A stretch of DNA of 58,655 nt, from assembly GCA_046049675.1 (NCBI GenBank), contig JBJORA010000084.1, positions 1 to 58,655 on the forward strand. Reading direction: 5' to 3'. How positions within the stretch are numbered: the stretch's first letter is position 1; every line of letters starts with the position of its first letter. Shown here in pieces: positions 19,302 through 27,737 of this stretch. The position numbers and the translations under genes were made by a program. The stretch is from CAIXQW01 sp046049675 (GTDB lineage: Bacteria; Bacteroidota; Bacteroidia; Chitinophagales; Chitinophagaceae). The notes beneath the pieces are model-generated. The model was not told the origin of the DNA. It made no database searches and was given only the letters and a program-made list of their open reading frames with translations.

Positions 19302-20039
19302 TTACTGACGAGCGCTATACCAAGCGTTTGCAATAATACCCCAAGCCACGCTTACATTTAAGCTATCAAAGTCTGCACTCATAGGAATAATAAACTTATC
19401 AGTGCAGGCTTTATTTATTTGTAAACTTGTGCCAGCCTCTTCGCTACCAAGCACAACCATTGTTGGCTCATCAAAATTGATTTGACTTAAAGTTTTGCTT
19501 GCTTGTAAACTGCTAGCATAAATGGTGATACCATTTTGCTGGCAAATTTCTACAACACCTTCAGTATGCTTTTCCCGCACAATTGGTAGCTGTAGTACTG
19601 CACCGGCACTACTCTTTACAGCATCTTCGTTGATACTGGCATTGCCTCTTTCTGTAATGACCAAGGCATGTATGTCAAAGCATTTTGCTGTACGAGCAAT
19701 AGCACCAAGGTTGCGCACATCTGTAATGCCCTCGGCAAAAACAAAGCGTGGTGTTTCGCCATTGGCAAAACATTGGTCAATAATATCTTGTAGCTTATGG
19801 TATTGCACCAAAGCCCCTAAGCCAATAACGCCTTGATGATTTTGTTTGCTTAAGAAATTAAGCTTCTGTATCGGTACACGCTGAATAGGTGTGCCATTTG
19901 CTTTTGCAGCACGCTGGATATCTCCTACGAGTTCGCCCGAAATGTTTTGTTGCAATAAAACTTTATCAAATTCTTTACCCGATTGTAAAGCTTCTAGGAT
20001 AGGCTTACGCCCAATAACTAACGATTGTTTGCTCTGCAT
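19302..20039 (-). CDS. rlmB: 23S rRNA (guanosine-2'-O-)-methyltransferase RlmB-type SpoU enzyme
   Basis: SpoU-family (SPOUT) RNA 2'-O-methyltransferase, 245 residues. An N-terminal substrate-binding domain (VIGRKPILEAL, about 1-80) precedes the knotted domain with motif 1 TDVRNLGAIARTA, motif 2 LGSEEAGTS and motif 3 MSADFDSLNVSVAWGI. RlmB methylates G2251 in 23S rRNA; other SpoU targets cannot be excluded. Its ATG overlaps the stop of the small T9SS-domain gene upstream by one base (TAATG). Confidence 0.88.
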   Translation of the reverse strand: MQSKQSLVIGRKPILEALQSGKEFDKVLLQQNISGELVGDIQRAAKANGTPIQRVPIQKLNFLSKQNHQGVIGLGALVQYHKLQDIIDQCFANGETPRFVFAEGITDVRNLGAIARTAKCFDIHALVITERGNASINEDAVKSSAGAVLQLPIVREKHTEGVVEICQQNGITIYASSLQASKTLSQINFDEPTMVVLGSEEAGTSLQINKACTDKFIIPMSADFDSLNVSVAWGIIANAWYSARQ

Positions 20040-20380
20040 TATTTGTTTATTACCAACTTTGCAGAACCTAAAATTTTGTCGTTTCTGTCCTTGATGAGCA
20101 CAATGTAGATACCATTCGGCATATCGCTCATATCACTGAAGGTATAAATCTCCTGACCTTTCACAAAAAGCTGTTCTTTGATTTTGCGACCAATCAGGCT
20201 CATCACAACAATCTTGTCAACGCTATCGTCAGTTGTAGAAACTTTTACGCTAAATGAATTACTACCGCTGCTGTAAAACACATTTAGTGTATTACCAGCA
20301 TAGGCTACACTATTTATCATGAGCATGATTGCTGCAAGTAAAATAGTGATGTGTTGCTTTATGGTAGAAGTTCTCTTCAA
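20039..20380 (-). CDS. Short secreted protein that is almost only a T9SS-type C-terminal domain
   Basis: A protein of 113 residues if it starts at TTG 20380: a signal peptide (MKRTSTIKQ, then a hydrophobic core ending SVAYA) followed by about 85 residues that look like a type A sorting domain (KIVVMSLIGRKIKE, NGIYIVLIKDRNDKIL, SAKLVINK). The NPxxG motif common at the front of such domains is missing. The frame opens at another TTG at 20413, but a TACCTTTG box at 20401-20408 covers that part, so 20380 is preferred. It overlaps rlmB by one base, so the two are probably co-translated. There is no separate cargo domain. Confidence 0.6.
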   Translation of the reverse strand: MKRTSTIKQHITILLAAIMLMINSVAYAGNTLNVFYSSGSNSFSVKVSTTDDSVDKIVVMSLIGRKIKEQLFVKGQEIYTFSDMSDMPNGIYIVLIKDRNDKILGSAKLVINK

Positions 20381-20400
20381 ATGCTTTTGGCTTCTTGGTA

Positions 20401-20408
20401 CAAAGGTA
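20401..20408 (-). promoter_or_regulatory. TAnnTTTG box upstream of the small T9SS-domain gene and rlmB
   Basis: TACCTTTG on the minus strand, ending 20 bases before the chosen TTG start at 20380. Confidence 0.45.
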
Positions 20409-20481
20409 TGCAATTAGTAGACGTAAAAAACAAAGGTTTTCCACTAAAAAATGACCAAAAATTGAAATTTTAACAATAATA

Positions 20482-20829
20482 ATGATGCATCTTTGTGACA
20501 CACTAAGCACTGAAAACAAGTTGTATTTCATCAATCACGTATCGGCTCATCATTGGATTGGCTTATTTTGCCTAATTAGCTTGGTTGTAGCGGCATGTTA
20601 TTATATCAATTTGAAGCAGCAATGGCTTAAAAAAATCCGTATTGCTGTTGCAACTTTTGCCGTGCTTTTTGTACTTACTTTTAACGTTCCAGTATTGTCT
20701 GCTGCACTGAACACGCCGGTGCGTCAATGGCAAACAATAGAGGTTCAAGAGCAAGGCGCCTCTAGCACAATTGCTGCCAGTATTGTAAAGGCTGCAATAA
20801 CCTTTGTTGTTAATTTAGCGACTAAGTAG
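20482..20829 (+). CDS. Small membrane protein of unknown function
   Basis: A 115-residue protein with two hydrophobic segments (about 24-42, LFCLISLVVAACYYI, and 52-72, IAVATFAVLFVLTFNVPVL) separated by a basic loop (LKQQWLKKIR). The positive-inside rule puts the loop in the cytoplasm. The C-terminus contains a third weakly hydrophobic stretch. No family was recognised. Two ATG codons stand at the start (20482 and 20485). It diverges from the small T9SS-domain gene. Codon use and hydrophobicity make it likely real, but no homology supports it. Confidence 0.5.
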   Translation: MMHLCDTLSTENKLYFINHVSAHHWIGLFCLISLVVAACYYINLKQQWLKKIRIAVATFAVLFVLTFNVPVLSAALNTPVRQWQTIEVQEQGASSTIAASIVKAAITFVVNLATK

Positions 20830-20875
20830 GCAATATCAATTCCCAAATCAATTTCATTTTCTCAGGGCAAAATGC

Positions 20876-21781
20876 CTAACTGTATTTACTAAGGCTGCTT
20901 ACAATTAATTCAGCCACGCTAAAGCACTTTACGTCGGCTTTAATAGCATTTGGATGTGAATTGGTGCACGCTACCCTTTCAATCAAACCAGAAGCCTTAA
21001 TTCGCTCTATAGCATTATTGCTAAATAAACCATGTGTGGTAATGACATCTATGCTTGCTGCACCATGTTGTTTATAGGCTTGGGCACAACTAATTAAACT
21101 ACCACCAGTGCGAATCATATCATCGTAAATGATCACATGTTTGCCGTGTACATCTGCGTTGATGCCACTCAATTTAGTTTCCTCACCATTCACACGTTGC
21201 TTGTACGCAAATGCACTTGGTACGCCGAGTTCTAATGCCAAGCTTTCGACCCACTTCGCCCTACCCGCGTCTGTACTTGCCAAAACAAAATCAGTGCCAC
21301 CAAATTGACGAGCGGCTTCAAGTATGACAGGTTTGCAGTATACGTGATGGGTACGAATATGCCTATCAAAATAATATGGAATGCCTTCGCTATGTAAATC
21401 AAACAAAAATACTTCTATTGCATTTCGCACACTTGGTATAGCGCTAAACAGCAATGCACGCGATTGCGCTTTGACCACTTCGCCACCATACACCATTCGT
21501 TCCATAGTGCTGTAACCAAAATATGGCATTACTAGGCTAATTTCTGCAGCACCATTCTGCGAAGCGCCAACAGCTAAGTCATATAGCTCTAGTGTATTGG
21601 CATCGTCTATTGTGCCGCCTATAATTACAATATGTTGATTTGTAATATTCGTGCCAAAGCGATGGTAGATTTCTCCGTCAGGGAAATGATTGCGCTCTAT
21701 TTGGGCAGCACTTGCAGACGGCATTAAGGCTAACACTTCATCCTGCAAATATTTGTACGCTTCTGTACTTGCTATTAACAT
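20876..21781 (-). CDS. Ribose-phosphate pyrophosphokinase family protein, divergent (class II-like)
   Basis: Expected to make PRPP from ribose 5-phosphate and ATP. The 301-residue protein has the two-lobed phosphoribosyltransferase layout: FPDGEIYHRF near 35, MPYFGYSTMER near 85, FLFDLHSEGIPYYFD near 130, a catalytic-loop-like FAYKQRVNGEET, and the PRPP loop IIYDDMIRTGGSL. The usual bacterial RQDR ATP-binding motif is replaced by STMER, as in plant class II enzymes (TGTMER). Start ATG 21781 is fixed by a TAGGTTTG box 5 bases upstream; the frame also opens at 21799, before that box. It may be an additional or specialised PRPP synthetase. Confidence 0.8.
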   Translation of the reverse strand: MLIASTEAYKYLQDEVLALMPSASAAQIERNHFPDGEIYHRFGTNITNQHIVIIGGTIDDANTLELYDLAVGASQNGAAEISLVMPYFGYSTMERMVYGGEVVKAQSRALLFSAIPSVRNAIEVFLFDLHSEGIPYYFDRHIRTHHVYCKPVILEAARQFGGTDFVLASTDAGRAKWVESLALELGVPSAFAYKQRVNGEETKLSGINADVHGKHVIIYDDMIRTGGSLISCAQAYKQHGAASIDVITTHGLFSNNAIERIKASGLIERVACTNSHPNAIKADVKCFSVAELIVSSLSKYS

Positions 21782-21786
21782 TGGTA

Positions 21787-21794
21787 CAAACCTA
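21787..21794 (-). promoter_or_regulatory. TAnnTTTG box 5 bases before the PRPP synthetase start
   Basis: TAGGTTTG, then TACCA, then ATG, on the minus strand. Decides the start at 21781 over 21799. Confidence 0.6.
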
Positions 21795-22128
21795 AGCATG
21801 TTTAATCATATTTTACAATTACCAAAATTGCGAGCACGATTTTTGTACCTTATGTACTTTGCTTAAACCATGATTGCATCGCTGTAATTGCATATAACGC
21901 GGATAATTTTTGTTTACAAAATATTTTATAAAAACCTATGAAAATGAATCAAAAAAAATATAGGTTGTAATTGCAAAAAACAACTTTTCCACATTCTCTA
22001 AAACCCTTGCTGTTATTGACTTTGCGAGTGTGTTGTAAAAAAGCTAAAACAGTTTTTTAAGCATAAAAAATTGTACCTTCGCAAAGCTTTACAAAAAGGC
22101 AAAAAAATAGATAGATCACTACACAAAT
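21795..22128. other. AT-rich intergenic region between divergent PRPP synthetase and gyrB genes
   Basis: No gene is seen. Contents: a 7-bp inverted repeat AACCTAT/ATAGGTT (21933-21939 and 21960-21966), one DnaA-box-like TTTTCCACA near 21986 with one mismatch to TTATCCACA, and TACCTTCG at 22074-22081, one mismatch from TAnnTTTG, which is the best candidate promoter for gyrB (47 bases before its ATG). A single weak DnaA box is not enough to call an origin. Confidence 0.4.
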
Positions 22129-24105
22129 ATGAGTAGAACAGAAGCAGAAATAGCAATTAACAAAGCGGGATATGGCGCAGATAGCATTCAAGTTCTAGAA
22201 GGACTTGAAGCCGTACGTAAAAGACCAGCCATGTATATTGGTGATGTAGGCGTAAAAGGTTTACACCATTTAGTATACGAAGTTGTAGATAATAGTATAG
22301 ATGAGGCTTTAGCAGGTCACTGTAAGAACATTACAGTTAGCATCACACCAGAAAATGGCATTCGTGTACAAGACGATGGCCGTGGTATTCCAACAGAAAT
22401 ACATACCAAAGAAAAAAGAAGTGCCCTAGAAGTAGTAATGACAGTACTACATGCTGGTGGTAAGTTTGATAAAGATACTTACAAAGTAAGTGGTGGTTTG
22501 CACGGTGTGGGTGTAAGTTGCGTGAATGCATTAAGCACCATGCTACGTGTGGAAGTACACCGCGACGGCAAAATCTACGAGCAAGAATATAGCTGTGGTG
22601 CCCCAAAATATCCTGTACGCGAAATCGGTACTTCTGACCGTACAGGTACACAAGTACACTTCCAGCCAGATTTAAGCATCTTTATTACAGGCGAGTACAA
22701 CCGCGAGATTTTAAGTGCGCGTTTACGTGAGCTTAGCTATCTAAACAAAGGCATTCGCATTACGCTTGTAGACGAGCGCGAAACAGAAGAAGATGGCAGC
22801 TTCATCACAGAAGTTTTTCATAGCGAAGGTGGTATTGTGGAATTTGTAGCAATGCTTGATAAAACAGGTAAGCGTGAGCCACTTTTGCCACATCCTATTT
22901 ATGCAGAAGGCTACGACAAAGAAAGCAATGTAAGCGTAGAGCTTGCTATGATGTACAATACATCTTTCAGCGAACATCTATTTAGCTACGTTAATAATAT
23001 CAATACCATTGAAGGTGGTACGCACGTAGCAGGCTTTAGAAGAAGCATTACGCGCGTATTCAAAAGTTATGGCGACCGCAATAAGCTATTTGAAAAAGCT
23101 AAGGTTGAAATTGTAGGTGACGATTTTCGCGAAGGATTAAGCGCTGTAATTAGTGTAAAAGTTCCTGAGCCACAGTTTGAGGGCCAAACCAAAACAAAGC
23201 TAGGCAATAGCGAAGTAATGGGTATTGTAGATACAAGCGTTAGTAAAGTGCTTGATGCTTATCTAGAAGAACACCCTAAGGATGCAAAGACAATTATTGA
23301 TAAAGTTATTATTGCAGCACAGGCACGTCATGCAGCACGTAAGGCACGCGAACTAGTTCAACGTAAAAACGTTATGACTGGTAGCGGATTGCCTGGTAAG
23401 CTTGCTGACTGTAGTGATACCGATCCAGAAAAATGCGAATTGTATCTTGTAGAGGGTGACTCAGCAGGTGGTACAGCCAAGCAAGGTAGAGATCGTCGTT
23501 TTCAGGCTATTTTGCCGCTACGTGGTAAGATTCTCAACGTAGAAAAGGCTATGGAGCACAAGGTATTTGAAAACGAAGAAATTCGAAACATCTATACTGG
23601 TCTTGGTGTAACTGTTGGCACAGAAGAAGATGCAAAAGCACTTAACACAAAAAAACTACGTTATCACAAGCTCATCATCATGACGGATGCCGATATTGAT
23701 GGTAGCCATATTAGTACGCTTATTCTCACATTATTGTATCGCAATATGAAAGAATTGGTTGAACAAGGTTTTGTGTACATCGCTCAACCACCACTATACT
23801 TAGTTAAGAAAGGTAAAGAGGCTGTATACGCTTGGGACGACGAAGACCGTAAGCGTGTCGTGGCACGTATTGGCGGCGGTAAAGATGAAAGTGTGCATGT
23901 ACAACGTTACAAGGGTCTTGGTGAGATGAATGCGGAGCAACTTTGGGAAACAACGATGAATCCTGAAACGCGTACCTTAAAGCAAGTAACGATAGAGAGT
24001 GCTGCAGAAGCCGATCGCATTTTTAGTATGCTAATGGGCGACGAAGTTCCACCGCGTAGAGAGTTTATTGAAAAACACGCTAAATACGCACGAATAGACG
24101 CATAA
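22129..24105 (+). CDS. gyrB: DNA gyrase subunit B
   Basis: ATPase subunit of DNA gyrase, which introduces negative supercoils. The 658-residue protein has the GHKL ATPase motifs (EVVDNSIDEALAGHC, DDGRGIP, GGLHGVGVSCVNALS), the transducer domain with SVKVPEPQFEGQTKTKLGN, and the TOPRIM domain with EGDSAGGTAKQGRDRRFQA and IMTDADIDGSHISTL. The C-terminal tail with QRYKGLGEMNAEQLWETTM is complete. ParE is the alternative, but QRYKGLGEMN, the overall length and the Bacteroidota gyrB-like opening favour GyrB. Monocistronic. Confidence 0.94.
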   Translation: MSRTEAEIAINKAGYGADSIQVLEGLEAVRKRPAMYIGDVGVKGLHHLVYEVVDNSIDEALAGHCKNITVSITPENGIRVQDDGRGIPTEIHTKEKRSALEVVMTVLHAGGKFDKDTYKVSGGLHGVGVSCVNALSTMLRVEVHRDGKIYEQEYSCGAPKYPVREIGTSDRTGTQVHFQPDLSIFITGEYNREILSARLRELSYLNKGIRITLVDERETEEDGSFITEVFHSEGGIVEFVAMLDKTGKREPLLPHPIYAEGYDKESNVSVELAMMYNTSFSEHLFSYVNNINTIEGGTHVAGFRRSITRVFKSYGDRNKLFEKAKVEIVGDDFREGLSAVISVKVPEPQFEGQTKTKLGNSEVMGIVDTSVSKVLDAYLEEHPKDAKTIIDKVIIAAQARHAARKARELVQRKNVMTGSGLPGKLADCSDTDPEKCELYLVEGDSAGGTAKQGRDRRFQAILPLRGKILNVEKAMEHKVFENEEIRNIYTGLGVTVGTEEDAKALNTKKLRYHKLIIMTDADIDGSHISTLILTLLYRNMKELVEQGFVYIAQPPLYLVKKGKEAVYAWDDEDRKRVVARIGGGKDESVHVQRYKGLGEMNAEQLWETTMNPETRTLKQVTIESAAEADRIFSMLMGDEVPPRREFIEKHAKYARIDA

Positions 24106-24249
24106 ATTAATCTAGCTCGGGTTGTGGCTGGTAACAAACGTTTGAATCAAATCTTTCAGACTAGCAATGCCGCCAAGCAACAATTTGAAGTTAGAAAATT
24201 ATAGTACGATTAATACATACATATCACTTTATAAATACAAGAAACCGAA

Positions 24250-24585
24250 GTGTACAACATAACATTTAAGTTCGAAGAAAAAGATAAACAAAGCATCACT
24301 ATCAATAACTGCGCAGTAGACGACAGCGTATTGGAAGTTGCTTTAAAAAACGATATCGATTTACACCATAACTGTGGCGGCGTATGTGCTTGCAGCACTT
24401 GTCATATTTATATTGAAAGTGGCGAGGCGCATATCGAAGAACTAAGCGACAAAGAAGAAGACTTTATTGATCGTGCGCGCAATCCGCGTCTTACGAGTAG
24501 ATTAAGCTGCCAATGTGTGCTACTTGAGGGCAGTGGCGATATTGTGGTTACAGTGCCAGATCAAAGTGGATTGCTAGGCGAATAA
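24250..24585 (+). CDS. [2Fe-2S] ferredoxin, adrenodoxin/ISC type
   Basis: A 111-residue electron carrier. Cys42, Cys48 and Cys51 form the C-x5-C-x2-C pattern of adrenodoxin-type ferredoxins (HNCGGVCACSTCHIY), and a fourth ligand is Cys87 or Cys89 (LSCQC). Family members supply electrons for iron-sulfur cluster assembly. The start is GTG at 24250; an in-frame stop 18 bases upstream leaves no other usual start codon. The iscX gene follows after 25 bases, which supports a role in Fe-S assembly. No iscS, iscU, hscA or hscB is nearby. Confidence 0.88.
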   Translation: MYNITFKFEEKDKQSITINNCAVDDSVLEVALKNDIDLHHNCGGVCACSTCHIYIESGEAHIEELSDKEEDFIDRARNPRLTSRLSCQCVLLEGSGDIVVTVPDQSGLLGE

Positions 24586-24610
24586 AATTAATTGAATAAA
24601 TAGGAGAACG

Positions 24611-24850
24611 ATGGCAGAAATGTTTGAACCACCAATAAATTGGGCTGATCACGAGGATATCGCTTTGAAATTATACGAGCGCTTTGGCGATGATTTTACT
24701 GAAGCAAAAATTTACCGAATTAGATTTACCGAGCTTCTCGAATGGGTTTTAGAAATTGACCGTTTTGAAGGTACACGCGAACAATGCACCGAGGGTCACT
24801 TAGAAATGATACAAAGCGCGTGGGTGTACGAGTGGCGCGATAACCAATAA
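24611..24850 (+). CDS. iscX: IscX (YfhJ) family Fe-S assembly regulator
   Basis: A 79-residue acidic protein matching the IscX family: INWADHEDIALKLYERFGDD, the IRFTELLEWVLEIDRFEG core and a C-terminal IQSAWVYEWRD. IscX binds iron and the cysteine desulfurase IscS and tunes cluster assembly. An unusually clear Shine-Dalgarno sequence (AGGAG) lies 5 bases before ATG 24611, rare in this window. It follows the ferredoxin gene and precedes kdsC by 8 bases, so all three probably form one operon. Confidence 0.88.
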   Translation: MAEMFEPPINWADHEDIALKLYERFGDDFTEAKIYRIRFTELLEWVLEIDRFEGTREQCTEGHLEMIQSAWVYEWRDNQ

Positions 24851-24858
24851 GGTGCTTT

Positions 24859-25353
24859 ATGCTACTTGAAGTATTTGAGCGAATAGATACGTTTATTTTT
24901 GACGTTGACGGTGTGCTAACCAACGGACAACTCTTGGTAATGAACGATGGTAGCCTATTGCGTAGCATGAATATTAAAGATGGTTACGCATTGCAATTAG
25001 CCATCAAACAAGGTTACAAAGTAATTATCGTAAGCGGCGGTAATAACGAATCCGTAAGGCAAAGGCTAATAGGGCTTGGTGTAGACAATGTACATCTTGG
25101 CATTCACGATAAAGCTATTAAACTGCAAGAGCTAATTACTGCGGATACGCTTAGTTTGGACCGTTGCTTATATATGGGAGACGATATGCCAGACCTTGCT
25201 CCAATGCAAATTGTAGGTCTGCCTTGTGCGCCACAAGATGCATGTACAGAAGTTTTGCAAGCAGCCAAGTATGTCAGTCCTTTGAAAGGCGGCGAAGGCT
25301 GCGTAAGAGATGTTATAGAACGTGTATTAAAGCTGCACGGCAAGTGGCAGTAG
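24859..25353 (+). CDS. kdsC: 3-deoxy-D-manno-octulosonate 8-phosphate phosphatase (KdsC-type HAD)
   Basis: HAD-superfamily phosphatase that releases phosphate from KDO 8-phosphate in lipopolysaccharide core synthesis. The 164-residue length is normal for KdsC. Motifs: I, FDVDGVLTNGQL (nucleophile Asp and acid/base Asp); II, VSGGNN; III, Lys in KAIKLQEL; IV, YMGDDMPDLAPM. The loop LKGGEGCVRDVIE near the C-terminus is a KdsC signature. Its place beside Fe-S genes is not informative. CMP-sialate-type relatives of KdsC share these motifs and cannot be wholly excluded. Confidence 0.9.
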   Translation: MLLEVFERIDTFIFDVDGVLTNGQLLVMNDGSLLRSMNIKDGYALQLAIKQGYKVIIVSGGNNESVRQRLIGLGVDNVHLGIHDKAIKLQELITADTLSLDRCLYMGDDMPDLAPMQIVGLPCAPQDACTEVLQAAKYVSPLKGGEGCVRDVIERVLKLHGKWQ

Positions 25354-25389
25354 GCATTGCGCGTCATTTTCGTAGTATTACTACTAAGC

Positions 25390-25752
25390 CTAAGGCAACT
25401 TAAAGTGCGGATTATGGATTAAACCCACAACATTGCCGTATGGATCTTTAAGTGTTGCCACAATAATTCCTCCGCCTACATCCTCATGTTTTTCGTGTAC
25501 TTGTGCTCCTATACTTAAAAATCGTTCAAATGTTGATGCTACATCATCTACACCCCAATAGGCTACGCTATTATCTGCCCTGGTTTTAATTGCACTTTCC
25601 TCAGGCTGCAAACCCAACTCATAGCCAGCGATACTAAACCCAACATAAAATGGTTCATCAAAGTAGGCTTCTACTTCAAAAGCCTTAGCGTACCAATCGC
25701 GTGCCTCGGCTAAATTAGGCACTTTATAAATTACAGTGCGTAATCCAAGCAT
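25390..25752 (-). CDS. VOC superfamily (glyoxalase/bleomycin-resistance-like) protein
   Basis: A 120-residue protein with the paired beta-alpha-beta-beta-beta units of the vicinal oxygen chelate fold: LRTVIYKVPNLAEARDWYAK in the first half, and a second unit with IVATLKDPYGNVVGLIHNP. The DPYGN(V)xGL segment is typical. The substrate is unknown. ATG at 25752 is preferred over the TTG at 25758. It follows the 259-residue secreted protein gene by 9 bases on the same strand. Confidence 0.82.
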   Translation of the reverse strand: MLGLRTVIYKVPNLAEARDWYAKAFEVEAYFDEPFYVGFSIAGYELGLQPEESAIKTRADNSVAYWGVDDVASTFERFLSIGAQVHEKHEDVGGGIIVATLKDPYGNVVGLIHNPHFKLP

Positions 25753-25761
25753 TGCCAAAAT

Positions 25762-26541
25762 CTATTTTTTAGGCTTTGTTGCAGCGGCTTTTGGCGCGCT
25801 TACCTTTTTAGTTGCAGGTTTTGGTGCTGGTGTTTTGGGTGCTGATTTAGGCGTTGGGGTTTCAACAGGCGCTTGTTCTCCTACTACAAAAGTGTCTGGC
25901 ATTGCATATTCTGCACTCTCTTCTAGCTCAGGTTCTACTTTAAACATCTCGCCTGTCGGATCTACAATTGGGTCTGCTTCTGCAGCAAATTCGCTTGGCA
26001 AACTTTCAGTTAGCATCATACGCGCTTGATTGTAAGCAAGCACATACCAATTTTCATTTGGCGCCATTTGTCTGGCTACGATGTATTGTCCCTGTGGTGA
26101 CACTAAAACAAACTTCTTGTCTGCGCTTAACTTTACATTTTCTTTACCATACTGTTCAGAGAATGTTTCGACAACAAGATTGGCCTCTTCCGCCTTTGCA
26201 CCCAGTGCTTCTAGCGACATTGATACGTTCATGCTATAAGGCACTAATGCATACTGCTTGGTTTCAAACTTCTTTAAAAGCACTGGTTTACCGCACCAAA
26301 CAGTATCAAATTTAACAAACCCGTCAGCAAAAGTACTTTGTAGTCCGTCACCGATAGACTCACGATCTTGTACCTCAAATATTTCAGGCCACATATAATC
26401 TAGCATGCACGGCACGTCAGTGTTACGATGGCAATTTGCATATTGCTTTAATGCCTCACTTAAATTGCTGCTACCATTTGTTTGCGCAAAAAGCAGCGGA
26501 GACCCAAAGAGTGCTACTGCGATTACAAGTATCTTCTTCAT
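25762..26541 (-). CDS. Secreted protein of unknown function, tandem paralog 1, with Lys/Ala/Pro-rich tail
   Basis: A 259-residue protein with a signal peptide (1-19, ending LLFAQ), a globular domain at about 25-205 (VPCMLDYMWPEIFEVQDRES, VKLSADKKFVLVSPQGQYIV, ARQMAPNENWYVL), and a basic Pro/Ala/Lys-rich tail (about 220-259). Two Cys near the start (NCHRNTDVPC) are shared with the paralog and may form a disulfide. The helix and LDYMWPEIFE motif resemble an uncharacterised Bacteroidota family seen in many genomes, but no function is known. It is one half of a tandem duplication; the second copy is at 26961-27737. Confidence 0.72.
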   Translation of the reverse strand: MKKILVIAVALFGSPLLFAQTNGSSNLSEALKQYANCHRNTDVPCMLDYMWPEIFEVQDRESIGDGLQSTFADGFVKFDTVWCGKPVLLKKFETKQYALVPYSMNVSMSLEALGAKAEEANLVVETFSEQYGKENVKLSADKKFVLVSPQGQYIVARQMAPNENWYVLAYNQARMMLTESLPSEFAAEADPIVDPTGEMFKVEPELEESAEYAMPDTFVVGEQAPVETPTPKSAPKTPAPKPATKKVSAPKAAATKPKK

Positions 26542-26700
26542 AAGACACCAAATTACTAGAATAACTGATGTAGCTTAAGCAATATATGTCATTACATTTT
26601 GTAGGTGTCGGCACTGAATTGTTGGCTTGGAAAACAACGCCAAATAGGCGCTTAAATATCTGCTTACGCATACGCAACTTAGCATGCAACTTTATACACT

Positions 26701-26829
26701 GTACAAAAGCTTAAAGCCGTAGCTACCATAGTTCGTTTACCAAATGCGATATTCATTCTGGTAACGCAAAAACTGTGCAGTTTTTATTTAGTATTATCTA
26801 TTGTACAAACGAAAGCCTGCAGCAGTCTC
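26701..26829 (+). pseudogene. 5' fragment of a duplicated UbiA-family gene
   Basis: Translated in frame from 26701, this stretch reads VQKLKAVATIVRLPNAIFILVTQ and onward, clearly homologous to the first ~43 residues of the intact UbiA gene at 27896. The TTG start of the intact gene is GTA here, the upstream TAACTTTG box has become CAACTTTA, and near the end a one-base shift disrupts the frame. Similarity ends near 26829. It is a non-functional leftover of the tandem duplication. Confidence 0.85.
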
Positions 26830-26960
26830 TTAATGGTAAAAAACGTAAAATGCTTGATCAAAGCTGACTACCAATTAACATGCCATAGCATACCATTTGC
26901 AAGCCTCTTTAGAATTGGTCACTTTGTAATTACAATGCACAAGCTAAGACATGCTGAATT

Positions 26961-27737
26961 CTATTTTTTACGCTTTGTAGCAGCGGCTTTTGGTGCGGCT
27001 GCCTTTTTAGTTGTTGGCTTCTCTGTAGGAGCATTTTTTACTGGCTCAGGCGCTGGCGCTTCAACAGCTGGCGACTCTACTACAAAAGTATCTGGCATTG
27101 CATATTCAGAACTCTCATAGACCTCTGTATCAACGCGAAACATCTCCCCCGTTGGATCTACAATTGGGTCTGCTTCGTCTGTAAATTCGCTTGGCAAGCT
27201 TCCTGCAAGCATCATTCGTGCTTGATTATAATCTAATAAAAACCAATGCTCATTTGGCGCCATTTGTCTGGCTACAATATATTGTCCTTGCGGTGTTACT
27301 GATATCGTTTTCTTATCGGCACTCAACTTTACGTTTTCCTTGCCATGTTGCATAGCTAAGGCCTTAACGACATCATCTGGACTTCCAGCCTGTGCTTCCA
27401 GCATCTCTACTGCCATAGAAATTTTCATACCAAATGGCACCAATCCATACTGCACGGTTTCAATTTTTTTCAGTAAAACAGTTTTGCCACACCAAACGGT
27501 ATCAAAATGAACTAATCCATCAGTAAATGAATTTTCCAATTCTTTAGCAATTGACTCGCGATCTTGTATTTCAAATATCTCCGGCCACATATAATCTAGT
27601 ATGCATGGCACGTCGGAGCTAAGATTGCACGCCGTGTACTGATTTAGCGCTTCGGTTAAATTGCTGCTGCCATGTGTTTGTGCGAAAAGCAAGGGAGACC
27701 CAAAGAGTGCTAGTGCCAAACCAAGAACCTTCTTCAT
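26961..27737 (-). CDS. Secreted protein of unknown function, tandem paralog 2, with Lys/Ala/Pro-rich tail
   Basis: A 258-residue paralog of the gene at 25762, collinear over its full length, including the signal peptide (KKVLGLALALFGSPLLFAQ), the Cys pair (CNLSSDVPC), LDYMWPEIFEIQDRES, SADKKTISVTPQGQYIVARQ and the basic tail ending APKAAATKRKK. By eye the mature domains are roughly two-thirds identical, so the duplication is not recent. Both upstream regions keep a conserved AATTTG-containing stretch just before the ATG. The function is unknown. It diverges from the intact ubiA-like gene. Confidence 0.72.
   Translation of the reverse strand: MKKVLGLALALFGSPLLFAQTHGSSNLTEALNQYTACNLSSDVPCILDYMWPEIFEIQDRESIAKELENSFTDGLVHFDTVWCGKTVLLKKIETVQYGLVPFGMKISMAVEMLEAQAGSPDDVVKALAMQHGKENVKLSADKKTISVTPQGQYIVARQMAPNEHWFLLDYNQARMMLAGSLPSEFTDEADPIVDPTGEMFRVDTEVYESSEYAMPDTFVVESPAVEAPAPEPVKNAPTEKPTTKKAAAPKAAATKRKK

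Noticed and set aside
21795..22128. Replication origin upstream of gyrB
   Set aside because: Only one DnaA-box-like site with a mismatch; no cluster of boxes, no dnaA or dnaN nearby.
26830..26960. Insertion sequence between the two duplicated units
   Set aside because: The 130-base spacer has no inverted ends, no transposase fragment and no target-site duplication that I could see.
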